Source: Adhaeribacter soli (lineage in GTDB: Bacteria > Bacteroidota > Bacteroidia > Cytophagales > Hymenobacteraceae). Taken from it: DNA of 64,000 nt. Positions 41,442 to 50,336 of the stretch are shown piece by piece; the first letter of the stretch is position 1; each line of letters opens with the position of its first letter. Below the pieces are notes generated by a model, which saw nothing but the letters and a program-made list of their open reading frames with translations, ran no database searches and had not been told where the DNA came from. Where the stretch lies: assembly GCF_008727925.1 (NCBI RefSeq), contig NZ_VTWT01000002.1, positions 62,001 to 126,000 on the forward strand, given 5' to 3'. The position numbers and the translations under genes were made by a program.

Positions 41442-42761
41442 CTACGGTTTTCTCATCCGGTTTGCAACATTCGCGGCTTGCCGGAAGAACAATCGGTTAA
41501 AGCGTATCAGCATATTTTTCCAGACGGGAAGCTGTAATAAAAGGAAAATAAAGAAAGGCAGAATCGCAGACCGGTAACGATTTAAAGAACCCAGGTTGGG
41601 CGTAGATAAGCCGAAAATGGTTGCCATTATAAATATATAAACCAGAAGCACAAAATAGAATCCAGGAATTTGTTTAGGTCTTCCTTTATAAAAAACTGAA
41701 AAAATGCCTAAGCTTAGCACCAGTAAAACCAGGTTCTCAATTCCTGCCAGTCGGTAAAGCAGGTTATTGCCTTCCCAGAAAAAGGGCCGGTAAAATACGC
41801 TCAATACTGCTTCGGGAACATTGGCAAGTGCGCTAAAAAAAGTGGGTTCGAAATTCTCCAGTCTAATTACCGGCCGACCGGTCGATAACTTCTGCAGGGT
41901 ATTGTAATTTGAGACGAGCCGCCGGAAGAAAAATTGGATATCAAAACTTTCGCTCCACTGCTGAATGAAAGCGGCCAGCGGCAACAATACTACCGGCAAA
42001 ATCAACCCTAAGCGGGAGGGCTTTCTGAAAAAGGGAAATTTCTGTTGCAGCCAGCGCAAAACAAACCAGGCGGCAGTAAGGCAAAAAACCAGGGCCGCTA
42101 AAAAGAACTTGATCTTCCACAGAATATATCCTGAAAAAAGCAGGAGCAGCAGCCAGAAATGTTTTCGGTTCCCATGTCCGTACAACAGGTTTAATGCAGC
42201 TCCCCAGAAAAAACACAAAGAACCTAACAGCACGCTTTCTTTTAAAATGCCGGAAGTCCAGAATACCACGGAAGGGAAAAACAGAAAAGCCAGCACCGCC
42301 GGAAACGTACTTCCCGGAAAAAATTTATGCACCGTTCGCACAAAATACCAGCAGCCGGCAAAACAGAATAAAGTGAAAAAGAGGCTGTTCAGGAAATAAT
42401 TACTGCCGGTAATAAAATTAAGCAGACTAAGGGGTTTTATAAAGAAGAAAGAATTGGAGTAGGTTTTGATCTTACCCAGCTGAATGATTCCCGGTTCCGG
42501 CAGCTTGCTGAAGAAAATTAAGTTCAGGTAGCCCGTGAAATCATTAAATCCAAAAGCAGTAAGCGACTCGGCAGCCTTCTGGTAAAGAAACGTATCATAT
42601 TTGCCTTGGTACGCCAGGCCTATAATAATGCCGCAAAGGATTTTAAAAGCCAGCGCAGGCCAGAATAAATGCCTGAATGAAAGGTCGCGCGCTGCCAGCT
42701 TCCAGAAAAGAAAAACCAGCCCCGAAAAAATACTCAGGGAAAGAATGGCAGAAAAAAGCAT
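41442..42761 (-). CDS. Polytopic membrane protein, probable polysaccharide biosynthesis
   Basis: 439 aa, about 11-12 predicted membrane helices and Phe-rich. Recognisable elements are AYQGKYDTFLYQKAAE after helix 2, SVVFWTSGILKESVLLGSLC, a long periplasmic loop (about 275-315) and, near the end, LSTPNLGSLNRYRSAILPF. The NRYRSAILPF motif and the G(I)LKES motif occur in uncharacterised glycan polymerase or glycosyltransferase-like membrane proteins of Bacteroidota. No DxD or GT39 signature was found, so the class is open. The start codon is one nucleotide after the stop of the DUF2851 gene (TGAAATG), showing translational coupling. Confidence 0.8.
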   Translation of the reverse strand: MLFSAILSLSIFSGLVFLFWKLAARDLSFRHLFWPALAFKILCGIIIGLAYQGKYDTFLYQKAAESLTAFGFNDFTGYLNLIFFSKLPEPGIIQLGKIKTYSNSFFFIKPLSLLNFITGSNYFLNSLFFTLFCFAGCWYFVRTVHKFFPGSTFPAVLAFLFFPSVVFWTSGILKESVLLGSLCFFWGAALNLLYGHGNRKHFWLLLLLFSGYILWKIKFFLAALVFCLTAAWFVLRWLQQKFPFFRKPSRLGLILPVVLLPLAAFIQQWSESFDIQFFFRRLVSNYNTLQKLSTGRPVIRLENFEPTFFSALANVPEAVLSVFYRPFFWEGNNLLYRLAGIENLVLLVLSLGIFSVFYKGRPKQIPGFYFVLLVYIFIMATIFGLSTPNLGSLNRYRSAILPFFIFLLLQLPVWKNMLIRFNRLFFRQAANVANRMRKP

Positions 42762-42762
42762 T

Positions 42763-44052
42763 TCAGGCAGCAGTTTTTGAACGTTTCAGGATACTGTTCC
42801 CGATGGCGCATTGCAGACAATGTACCGGCTGGCAGTAATTCTGCCCTAAAGATAGCAAGCCCTGCGATTGGGCGGCCGATTTATTTTCGAAACCCATCTG
42901 TTGAAATGCTTCCAGAATATGGTTCTTTTCCGGCGGCAGGGCCTCGAGTAAATGCAGGGCTTTCTCTACCAATGCGGGCTGGTCCATTTCCCGGGCATAC
43001 GCGACCAGCAGCGGCGCCACTACGTTTATCAGCAGCAAATGCACGCTGCTTTTACCCAACGCCCCGATCTTAAAATTAGCTTCCCTTTCCGGCATATAAT
43101 GCTTCTGCCAGTAACCCGAAGGATTCACCTTAAAAAATGCCTCGAGCTCTTTCAGCCGCAAATTACCGGTAAGGGTAGAAAACCAATGCGGGCGCGCGGA
43201 AATCAGAACTGCCAACTGGCTAAGCCGTACCGTTGGAAAATTAGCCGGACGCAACCGAAGGAAATTCCAGTCCGAAGGCTGCAAGGCCGGTGGCAAGTCG
43301 TATTTATGTTTCAGAAAAAGGTATTCCCGGCGGAGTTGCAGCAAATAAGGATCGGTATGGTTTTCCGCTAAAAAACCGGCCTGACCAAACAACAGCGCTT
43401 CCGTTTGCAAGGACTCATACTGGTGTTTCTGCAGGATTTTAAACGGCAGGGCCTGGGCCAGCTTCGAAAAACCGTTCTGGTTAATTTTAAAGCCAAAGCC
43501 GACCAGCATTATTTTATAAAGCGTTTCTTCCCAGTTATTGCCGGAATGGCGGTAAATCTCGCGGATGCGCTGGGCCTTTTCTTCGAGCCTTTCCAGCAAT
43601 ACCCTTTCCAGCATAAACGTTTTGGTAATAGCCGGAACCGTCGGCAGAAAAGCTTCGCAGGGAATAGCCGCTTTCGCTTTTTTCAGGTTCTGGTAGGTTT
43701 GAAGCAAATTCGGCGAAACAAGCTCTTTTAAGGCAAGTACTGGAACTGGCGTCTGGTCGGTACGCAATACGGTAGCATCGTTTTCCCAGACCACATGCAG
43801 AATTACCTGGTCGTATTTGCCGTCGGTGGTGTGGGCGTGCCGTTGCCAGTTCGAAGCTTTCACGTGAAATTCCACGCTGCCAACCCATACAATATCGTTT
43901 ATCCGAATACTGGCCTGCTGAAAATCGGGGCCGGCGTTCGTATTCAGGTTGCCCGGTTTTAAAACCACCAGTTCTTCATTTCCGGCGGTACGCAGGTTCT
44001 CTTTATTAAAGTACTGGAACTTCCAGATGTAGGCCAGAAAATCTTCGGTCAT
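42763..44052 (-). CDS. DUF2851 family protein
   Basis: 429 aa from the ATG at 44052; an ATG 27 nt upstream adds VVVNYAAA without support. The family start MTEDFLAYIWKFQYFNKENL is followed by PGNLNTNAGPDFQQASIRI, WVGSVEFHVKASNWQRHAHT and ILHVVWENDATV. The C-terminus has the Cys cluster NYCQPVHCLQCAIGNSILKR. DUF2851 proteins are widespread in Bacteroidota and have no established function. The N-terminal half resembles a nuclease-like or nucleic-acid-binding fold only in general; this is not claimed. First gene of the four-gene operon, tightly coupled to the next. Confidence 0.92.
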   Translation of the reverse strand: MTEDFLAYIWKFQYFNKENLRTAGNEELVVLKPGNLNTNAGPDFQQASIRINDIVWVGSVEFHVKASNWQRHAHTTDGKYDQVILHVVWENDATVLRTDQTPVPVLALKELVSPNLLQTYQNLKKAKAAIPCEAFLPTVPAITKTFMLERVLLERLEEKAQRIREIYRHSGNNWEETLYKIMLVGFGFKINQNGFSKLAQALPFKILQKHQYESLQTEALLFGQAGFLAENHTDPYLLQLRREYLFLKHKYDLPPALQPSDWNFLRLRPANFPTVRLSQLAVLISARPHWFSTLTGNLRLKELEAFFKVNPSGYWQKHYMPEREANFKIGALGKSSVHLLLINVVAPLLVAYAREMDQPALVEKALHLLEALPPEKNHILEAFQQMGFENKSAAQSQGLLSLGQNYCQPVHCLQCAIGNSILKRSKTAA

Positions 44053-44494
44053 CGCGGCTGCATAATTAACAACAACCAAATGTACGTAATTTTGCGAGGA
44101 AGTTTAGTTTACTTATTGAATTATTTGTCAGGTAAAAGCAGACAGAAGCATGGTTGCTACTGAAAACACCATAGCCGTCAGGCTATGATGTTTTATTGTG
44201 ATTTTAGCCTGTAGAGACGTAATATATTACGTCTCCGTTCGGGGTATTACGTCTTCATTCTGGGTTCAAACAATTATGATTGATGCTAAAGCCAGCTAAA
44301 GGGCGGGTACAGACGTTGCTTATTTGTCGCAATGCAGGGAAAGACGTAATATATTACGTCTCTACAGATGGCGGCAATTTGCCTGACGGCTATCGTGAGA
44401 ACACGCAACAATGGCGAACGGAGGTAGCAGACAATTTAACCTTTATGGACTATTGGCTTTTTCGGTATAAAAACTACCGTCATCCTGAAATGAG
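44053..44494. other. Repeat-filled intergenic region with a coding-like tail
   Basis: Contains the nested inverted-repeat element 44168-44397. To its right, one frame reads to a TAG at about 44496-44498 with ENTQQWRTEVADNLTFMDYW, a normal-looking protein segment without a plausible start. It may be the 3' remnant of a gene broken by the element. Confidence 0.5.
44168..44397. repeat. Nested inverted-repeat element
   Basis: Outer arms ATAGCCGTCAGGC (near 44171) and GCCTGACGGCTAT (near 44385) are perfect complements. Inner arms are CTGTAGAGACGTAATATATT (from 44210) and its complement ending at 44368, each itself palindromic around GACGTAATATATTACGTC. A small hairpin CATAGCC/GGCTATG lies at the left end. 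Confidence 0.82.
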
Positions 44495-45322
44495 TTAGGC
44501 CGGCAGGTATTTATCCAGGAGCCGGGCCATTTCCTGCTGCACTTCTTTAGCGGCAGCGCGGGCTTTTTCGGCAAAGTCTTCGCCGCTGGAAGCATAAATA
44601 ATTTGCCGCGAGGAATTTACCAGCAAACCACACTCCTTATTAAAGCCATGTTGCGAGATCTCGGACAAGCTTCCGCCTTGCGCGCCCACGCCGGGCACCA
44701 AAAGGAAATGATCCGGCACAATTTCGCGCACTTTTTTAATATAAGCCGTTTGGGTTGCTCCTACCACGTACATCAGCTGGTCGGCGCTGCCCCACTGCTG
44801 GCTGGTTTTTAACACTCGCTCAAACAGCATTTCGGTGCCTTCGGCATTCGTAGGCAACAGCTGAAAATCGTGGCTGCCGGCATTGGAAGTGAGCGCCAGT
44901 AAGATCACCCACTTATTTTCATGGCCCAGGAAAGGCTTTACCGAATCAGCTCCCATATAAGGCGCCACCGTAATAGAATCGAAATTCATCTGGCTGAAAA
45001 ACGCCCGGGCATAGAGTTCGGAAGTATTCCCAATGTCACCGCGCTTGGCGTCGGCAATGCTGAAGCAATTTTCCGGCAGAATGGCTACCGTTTTCTCAAG
45101 ACTTTCCCAACCTTTCCGGCCCAGGGCTTCATAAAAAGCAATATTCGGTTTATAAGCCACGCAAAGGTCCAAAGTGGCTTCTACGATCTGCCGGTTGAAT
45201 TCAAAAACCGGGTCTTCCAGGTTCAAAAGGTGCTTCGGGATCTTATTAATATCGGTATCGAGGCCGATGCAGAGGTACGATTGCTTTAAACGGATCTGAG
45301 CGAAGAGTTGGGCTTTGTTCAT
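44495..45322 (-). CDS. pyrF: Orotidine 5'-phosphate decarboxylase (long form)
   Basis: 275 aa, the longer subfamily (about 270 residues). [18 protein letters not shown] begins the barrel, and the catalytic Asp/Lys motif is [10 protein letters not shown] with Lys93. [49 protein letters not shown] and [13 protein letters not shown] supply the phosphate-binding loops. It forms UMP from OMP, the last step of de novo pyrimidine synthesis; pyrD at 50842 is an earlier step. A TAGCTTTG box (45352-45359) lies 30 nt upstream, and a terminator-like hairpin (45393-45417) lies just beyond it. Confidence 0.96.
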   Translation of the reverse strand: MNKAQLFAQIRLKQSYLCIGLDTDINKIPKHLLNLEDPVFEFNRQIVEATLDLCVAYKPNIAFYEALGRKGWESLEKTVAILPENCFSIADAKRGDIGNTSELYARAFFSQMNFDSITVAPYMGADSVKPFLGHENKWVILLALTSNAGSHDFQLLPTNAEGTEMLFERVLKTSQQWGSADQLMYVVGATQTAYIKKVREIVPDHFLLVPGVGAQGGSLSEISQHGFNKECGLLVNSSRQIIYASSGEDFAEKARAAAKEVQQEMARLLDKYLPA

Positions 45323-45392
45323 AGCGGGCAGGCAGGAGGCTGATTTTGGCGCAAAGCTATTTTATTTTTTTTGCTTTCCGAAAAAAATTAAA

Positions 45393-45417
45393 AAGGCCCT
45401 GTAGCGTAACTACGGGC
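45393..45417 (-). terminator. Hairpin with U-tract upstream of pyrF
   Basis: On the minus strand GCCCGTAG and CTACAGGGC pair (one bulged base) around TTACG and are followed by CTTTTTAATTTTTTT. GGCCC at 45395-45399 can alternatively pair with GGGCC at 45424-45428. Either the end of an unknown transcript or an attenuator. Confidence 0.5.
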
Positions 45418-45691
45418 ACAATTGGGCCAACCTTTTGCTTTTCTTAGTGACCGAAAAAAAAATATCATAAAATTTATTATGGAAAATTGGCTAACAGGTC
45501 TTACCTTGCTGAACTAATTCTATAAAAACTATCTTTTAACTTAAAGATATCTGTTATGAAACATTTAGGATGAGGGCAATATAATATCCGGAAAACATTT
45601 GCGTTATGTTCGTGTTAACTTAATCTGAGGCTCTGGTATTTTAACAGCAAACATTATCTAAATTATTTTTCGAACTTAGTAGAATAAGTGT

Positions 45692-45699
45692 TATATTTG
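45692..45699 (+). promoter_or_regulatory. Putative -7 box of the AP2-domain gene
   Basis: TATATTTG fits TAnnTTTG; the predicted leader is about 52 nt. At 19 nt upstream the sequence is TTCG, one base from TTTG. Confidence 0.5.
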
Positions 45700-45758
45700 C
45701 CCTGGAATCCCGGATGGTTAACGATGGATTTCTTTTTTAAAACTCTCACAAAAAAACC

Positions 45759-46313
45759 ATGATCTGTAAACTAACCTTAAAAAACTCAGACAAGCTGGTG
45801 CTTGTAGACGACACCGTTTATGATTACCTGCAGAATGACCCGTACCTGACAAGCATCGGCTTTTTAAAGCACCTGCGCATTCACTCAGGCGGTTACGCTT
45901 TCTTCCAGAAGAACTGGCCATTAAAAAACGGCACGTACCGGAACGAAACCATTTATTTGCACAAACTAATCGGCCTGAAATTCATTGAACAGCCACAGGA
46001 TGACCGTCGTTTGTACGTTACTTTCAAGAACAGCAATCGTTTGGACTGCCAGATTGAAAACCTTGAGTGGGCTCCGCTGAGCAAGGTAGTACGCAACACT
46101 TCCAAAACCGACAACAAATTAGGTATCCGGGGCGTTGTGAAAGATTCCAATAAGTACCGCGCCATTATTCACTACGAAAAACAGCGGATTAACTTAGGTT
46201 TGTTCGAAACGCTGGAAGAAGCTGCTTTAGCTTACAACCGTAAATCAGAAGAACTTTTCGGCATAACCAAGAGCCTCAACAAAATTGAAGGTTACGAACC
46301 GAAAGAAAAATAA
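45759..46313 (+). CDS. AP2/ERF-domain protein with HNH-like N-terminal region
   Basis: 184 aa. The C-terminal part (about 125-170) is a clear AP2 DNA-binding domain: LGIRGVVKDSNKYRAIIHYE, KQRINLGLFETLEEAALAYN and KSEELFG. The N-terminal part has YLHKLIGLKFIEQPQDD and NRLDCQIENLEWAPLSKVVR, the layout of HNH-endonuclease-associated proteins, where a NxxxLDCRxxNL motif follows the metal site. The HNH histidines are not obviously complete, so nuclease activity is doubtful. Usually such proteins are phage or mobile homing enzymes. Here the gene is a single chromosomal unit with its own promoter and strong terminator, which favours a host regulatory role; that is inference. Confidence 0.85.
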   Translation: MICKLTLKNSDKLVLVDDTVYDYLQNDPYLTSIGFLKHLRIHSGGYAFFQKNWPLKNGTYRNETIYLHKLIGLKFIEQPQDDRRLYVTFKNSNRLDCQIENLEWAPLSKVVRNTSKTDNKLGIRGVVKDSNKYRAIIHYEKQRINLGLFETLEEAALAYNRKSEELFGITKSLNKIEGYEPKEK

Positions 46314-46363
46314 CCAAAATCTCTCACCAGGAATTTACTGCAAATCATTTTCAAGTTCCTGTG

Positions 46364-46407
46364 CCGGGCCGGTCTCCTAAGTAAGAGGCTGGCCCGGATT
46401 TTTTTTG
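46364..46407 (+). terminator. Terminator of the AP2-domain gene
   Basis: A 13-bp stem CCGGGCCGGTCTC/GAGGCTGGCCCGG with two G-U pairs, followed by a T-run (46399-46406). Confidence 0.9.
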
Positions 46408-46414
46408 CCCCTAG

Positions 46415-46830
46415 ATCAGGATTTTCAGGATTTAAAGATTTTCAGGACAATTGTTTAAATCAGGATCAGAATTTTCAGAATAAAAGAATTTTCAGAATTA
46501 GGAATTACATGTAGGGGCATCCCTTGTGGGTGCCCTTTCACATTATCATTTCACGTTTATGTCTGAACACAATTTTAAGGAATAAAGGATTTTCATGATT
46601 TCCCTTTTCCCACGTACGGACAGGGCTTGACCTGTCCCCACGCATATCGCCAGCGCAGCGTTGCTCGAGCCTACATTATCTGAACTTACACAAAAAGATA
46701 AAAGCCAGCTCGGTGGGAAACTGACAGAAGCCTGTCCGGAGCATTTCGGGCTTGAGGGGGGGAAGTCAGTTAAGAGTTGAAAGTTATGAGTTAAGGGTAA
46801 AAGCCTATTACTATAATTGAAAGTCTCAAC
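46415..46830. repeat. Composite dispersed repeat, copy 1
   Basis: Includes ATCAGGATTTTCAGGATTTA, AGGACAATTG, a GGGGCATCCCTTGTGGGTGCCC hairpin-like unit, CACGCATATCGCCAGCGCAG, and CAGTTAAGAGTTGAAAGTTA. The same modules in the same order occur at 59333-59806. No credible gene in the 600 bases 46314-46914. Confidence 0.8.
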
Positions 46831-46852
46831 AAGAAAGCTAACCAAACAAAAT

Positions 46853-46880
46853 AGGCTGCCTCCTTTAAAAGAAGCAGCCT
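46853..46880 (-). terminator. Terminator of lolA
   Basis: The stem AGGCTGC/GCAGCCT is extended by partial pairing of CTCCTTT with AAAAGAA. A-rich flank read as U-tract on the minus strand. Confidence 0.65.
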
Positions 46881-46914
46881 TTAAAACAGTAGGCTTAGTG
46901 CCTGAAAAAACAGC

Positions 46915-47559
46915 TTAGCGTAAGTCGATCACTTTAACGCCCTTGTACTTGGTTTTATCGAAGGCGAAAGTATTGCCATCTACCGGTACGTTCGGCGTGA
47001 ATTCTTTAATGGTGAAGGTATAACGGTTACCGTTGTTCTTGAACATTTTCCAGCTCTTTACCGAGTTGTCTTTTTTGCTGATGAGCATGCGCACTTTAAA
47101 GATCGGGTTGCTTTTATCTTCCGGCGAAAGCTCGATCACGCTGCAAAGTTCGCCATCCACTTTTTCATCGTTCAGATAAACGTATTTGTAGCCTTTCTTA
47201 TACATGGTGTAGATCCGGTTCGGGGACATTTCCTGCTCATCCGGGTCGTTTTCCGAAATATTCACCTCGTTTTCCGATTTCATGTAGGTCCAGATGGTAG
47301 CGCCGTTGTTGATCACTTCCTGGCCGCTCATTTTTAACCGGAATTTGTTGCCGCTCACGGTAATGTCGCCTTCCATGTTTTCCTTTATTTTGGCCGAAGG
47401 GTTTTCCAGGGTCTGTACGAAGCTGGCGCGGAAGGCTTTCATGGCCTGGTATTTTTTGCTCATGGCATCCAGGATCTTTGCCGCTTTGGGGTCCTGCTGA
47501 GCAAAAGAAAGCTGCACGATGCTGAACAAAAAGAAAAATAAAATTGATATGCGTTTCAT
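46915..47559 (-). CDS. lolA: Outer-membrane lipoprotein carrier protein
   Basis: 214 aa. A signal peptide (about 1-20, ending QLSFAQ) directs it to the periplasm. KAAKILDAMSKKYQAMKAFR and ASFVQTLENPSAKIKENMEG open the LolA fold. Hydrophobic-pocket strands follow: DITVSGNKFRLKMSGQEVIN, GATIWTYMKSENEVNISEND and LISKKDNSVKSWKMFKNNGN, with FAFDKTKYKGVKVIDLR at the C-terminus. It ferries lipoproteins from the LolCDE complex to the outer membrane, which fits the many lipoproteins here. It lies 107 nt downstream of ftsK on the same strand, a conserved Bacteroidota gene order, and has its own terminator. Confidence 0.94.
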   Translation of the reverse strand: MKRISILFFFLFSIVQLSFAQQDPKAAKILDAMSKKYQAMKAFRASFVQTLENPSAKIKENMEGDITVSGNKFRLKMSGQEVINNGATIWTYMKSENEVNISENDPDEQEMSPNRIYTMYKKGYKYVYLNDEKVDGELCSVIELSPEDKSNPIFKVRMLISKKDNSVKSWKMFKNNGNRYTFTIKEFTPNVPVDGNTFAFDKTKYKGVKVIDLR

Positions 47560-47666
47560 ATAGGGTATTGGTAAAAAATCCGAAAAAGCGGCAATCTGAA
47601 AATGTTTTGAGGTTTATACTGCTCCCGATTTCAAAGTGCCAACATCTTCTAATGCGTAAGAGTTTA

Positions 47667-50336
47667 TTATTTCTCCATGCTATTCAATAACTGTTCCAAA
47701 CTGTATTCGTCCGGAATTAAAACCTCGCGCGCTTTGCTGCCCTCGAACGGACCAACTACCCCGGCGGCTTCCAATTGATCGATTAAGCGGCCGGCGCGGT
47801 TATAACCCAGTTTCAGGCGGCGCTGCAATAAAGAGGTACTTCCCTGCTGGTGCATCACAATGGTCCGGGCTGCTTCTTCAAATAAAGGGTCACGGTTGCT
47901 TGGGTCGAAATCGGCTTTTTCGCCACCGCCGCTGTCATCACCTACAAATTCCGGCAGCAGATAAGCATCGCTGTAGCCCTGCTGATCACCGATAAAATCG
48001 CAAATGCGGTCTACTTCCGGGGTATCTACAAAGGCGCACTGCAAACGGATCAGGTCGGAACCTACCGAGAACAGCATATCGCCCTGCCCTACCAATTGGT
48101 CGGCGCCGCCGGTATCCAGAATGGTGCGGGAGTCGATCTTGGAAGTCACTTTAAAGGAAATGCGGCACGGGAAGTTGGCTTTAATAATACCCGTAATTAC
48201 GTTTACCGAAGGCCGCTGGGTAGCAACCACTAGGTGAATACCAATGGCACGAGCCAGCTGCGCTAAACGGGCAATCGGCGTTTCCACTTCTTTCCCGGCC
48301 GTCATCATTAAGTCGGCAAGCTCGTCGATTACCAGTACAATGAAGGGCATAAAACGGTGGCCTTTTTTCGGATTCAGGCGGCGCTCGATGAACTTCTGGT
48401 TGTATTCTTTCAGGTTACGGCAGCCGGCATCTTTCAGCAGGTCATAACGCATATCCATTTCCATGCAAAGCGAATTCAGCGTGTTCACTACCTTTTTGGT
48501 ATCGGTAATGATCGGTTCTTCGCTGTCGGGCAGTTTGGCCAGGAAGTGGCGCTCTATTTTATTGAAAAGGGAAAGCTCTACTTTTTTCGGGTCAACCAAT
48601 ACGAATTTCAGCTGGCTCGGGTGCTTCTTATATAAAAGTGAAGTAAGAATGGTATTCAGACCAACCGATTTCCCCTGGCCGGTAGCACCCGCCATGAGCA
48701 AGTGCGGCATTTTGGCAAGGTCGGTAATGAACACTTCGTTCGTGATGGTTTTACCGAAAGCAATTGGCAGGTCCATTTCGCTTTTCAGGAATTTCTCCGT
48801 ACTCAGGATCGATTTTATGGCCACCATTTCCTTTTTCTTGTTCGGCACTTCAATACCAATGGTACCCTTACCCGGAATTGGCGCGATAATACGAATACCC
48901 AAGGCGGCTAAGCTCAAAGCAATATCGTCTTCCAGATTTTTGATCTTGGAAATACGCACCCCGGCATCCGGCACAATTTCGTAGAGCGTAACCGTCGGAC
49001 CGATGGTGGCTTTAATGCTGGCAATACCGATGCTGTAATTGGCCAGCGTTTCAACAATTTTATCTTTATTGGCTTCGAGCTCTTCCTTGCTTACCTGTAT
49101 TTTATTGCCGCCATAATCATTAAGCAGTTCCAGGTTCGGGTATTGGTAGCGGGCCAGATCAAGCGTTGGATCATAATTTTCGATGGCAATGCCGGTGGCA
49201 TCGTCTGGTAAAGGCGTTACATCTAATTCAACCGGTTCTTCTTCTATAAACTCCTCTTCATCTTCGAACTCCTCCAGTTCCAGGTGCGGCGTTTCGATCT
49301 GCAGGCTTAAATTATTGGCCGGAGCAGGCGGCGTGACGACCGGCGGAGCAACCACTACCGGCGGCGTTACATTCAGTTCCAGGGCATGGCCGTTGGCGCT
49401 GTTTCCGCCAGGCTTTTTAACGGTAAATGTTTCGGCAACTTCTTCCAGTTCTTCGTCTTCTTCAAAAAACTCCTCGTCTTCCTCCTCTTCCTCTAAATTG
49501 GCAACAGGATTGGTATAGTGGTTGAAACCGGTGGAAAGCTGCTCGTACGTTTCGCCGTCGGCAGCAATCTGGTTACCGCGTGGTTTGGCAGCGGTTTCAG
49601 TTTGCGGGTTGGTTGCTTTCAGGGTGGTAATATTGAAGAAGAAAACCACGAAAACGATCAGCAGGAACGCCAGTAGCAGGATAGAACCCCAGCCGATGAT
49701 GCTTTCCATCCACAGGGCCGTTTCGTAGCCGATGCCGCCGCTGAAAAAGCCGTAATCGGCCACCGTGTTGCTACTCAGCACCAGGTAACCGCACAAAAGG
49801 CTGGTCCAGAGCATGCCGAAAAGGCAGAAGGTATTTACCGAAGAAACAGAAACGAAAGTACGCCGGAAAACGATCTTATACCCCCAGAAAAATACCAGCG
49901 GGATCAGGAAAAAAGCCCCAATGCCAACCCACTCGTTAATAAAATAATTGGCAATGTACGCGCCCGTTAATCCCAGCCAGTTCTCCGATTCCAGGCCGGC
50001 ATCTTTTACGGCCGTCTGGTTCAGGGCCTCTACTACGCTCTGGTCGGCGGGGCCGGTAAACAGGAACGAGACAAAGGCAATCGTTAAATAAAGGGAGGTC
50101 AGCAGGAAAAAGAAACCGGCCAGCAATTGAAATCGCCGGTCTTTCAGAAAAGAGATTTGCGGAAACCGGAAGGTTGGCCACGCAATAGGCTTCCGCTCCT
50201 TCTTGGGTTTTTCGGATTTCGGTTCGTTGGATTTCCTAAACTCGTTCCGGCCTAAAGGCTCCTTCGTTACATTGCGCGGTGCGTTCATTTGCCTCGCCTC
50301 ATTCCCAGCTTCGTTACGGTACGTATTTTTTGCCAT
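47667..50336 (-). CDS. ftsK: DNA translocase FtsK
   Basis: 889 aa. A basic N-terminal cytoplasmic tail precedes four membrane helices (about 68-92, 128-152, 165-188, 215-238). A low-complexity linker (about 260-395) has Glu-rich runs and a Val/Pro-rich stretch (PVVVAPPVVTPP). The motor domain (about 400-800) has the Walker A loop in MAGATGQGKSVGLN (about 548-556), Walker B in FIVLVIDELADLMMTAGKEV, and LAQLARAIGIHLVVATQRPS. The gamma winged-helix (about 820-889: QGSTSLLQRRLKLGYNRAGR, LIDQLEAAGVVGP) recognises polar KOPS sites. It pumps DNA at the septum and activates XerCD; xerD is at 53652. TAAATTTG at 50354-50361 is a candidate promoter box. Confidence 0.97.
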   Translation of the reverse strand: MAKNTYRNEAGNEARQMNAPRNVTKEPLGRNEFRKSNEPKSEKPKKERKPIAWPTFRFPQISFLKDRRFQLLAGFFFLLTSLYLTIAFVSFLFTGPADQSVVEALNQTAVKDAGLESENWLGLTGAYIANYFINEWVGIGAFFLIPLVFFWGYKIVFRRTFVSVSSVNTFCLFGMLWTSLLCGYLVLSSNTVADYGFFSGGIGYETALWMESIIGWGSILLLAFLLIVFVVFFFNITTLKATNPQTETAAKPRGNQIAADGETYEQLSTGFNHYTNPVANLEEEEEDEEFFEEDEELEEVAETFTVKKPGGNSANGHALELNVTPPVVVAPPVVTPPAPANNLSLQIETPHLELEEFEDEEEFIEEEPVELDVTPLPDDATGIAIENYDPTLDLARYQYPNLELLNDYGGNKIQVSKEELEANKDKIVETLANYSIGIASIKATIGPTVTLYEIVPDAGVRISKIKNLEDDIALSLAALGIRIIAPIPGKGTIGIEVPNKKKEMVAIKSILSTEKFLKSEMDLPIAFGKTITNEVFITDLAKMPHLLMAGATGQGKSVGLNTILTSLLYKKHPSQLKFVLVDPKKVELSLFNKIERHFLAKLPDSEEPIITDTKKVVNTLNSLCMEMDMRYDLLKDAGCRNLKEYNQKFIERRLNPKKGHRFMPFIVLVIDELADLMMTAGKEVETPIARLAQLARAIGIHLVVATQRPSVNVITGIIKANFPCRISFKVTSKIDSRTILDTGGADQLVGQGDMLFSVGSDLIRLQCAFVDTPEVDRICDFIGDQQGYSDAYLLPEFVGDDSGGGEKADFDPSNRDPLFEEAARTIVMHQQGSTSLLQRRLKLGYNRAGRLIDQLEAAGVVGPFEGSKAREVLIPDEYSLEQLLNSMEK

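Larger units (their letters stand above)
45323..45758. other. Divergent control region between pyrF and the AP2-domain gene
   Basis: Contains a putative pyrF -7 box (45352-45359), a minus-oriented hairpin followed by a U-rich stretch (45380-45417), and the AP2 gene -7 box (45692-45699). The middle is AT-rich without a gene. Confidence 0.6.

Noticed and set aside
44280-44498. 72-codon plus-strand gene before pyrF
   Set aside because: Its first half is the inverted-repeat element itself; only the last 40 codons look protein-like, so at most it is a remnant.
46546-46845. 99-codon minus-strand open frame upstream of lolA terminator
   Set aside because: Lies wholly in the composite repeat that recurs at 59333-59806; no promoter or family features.
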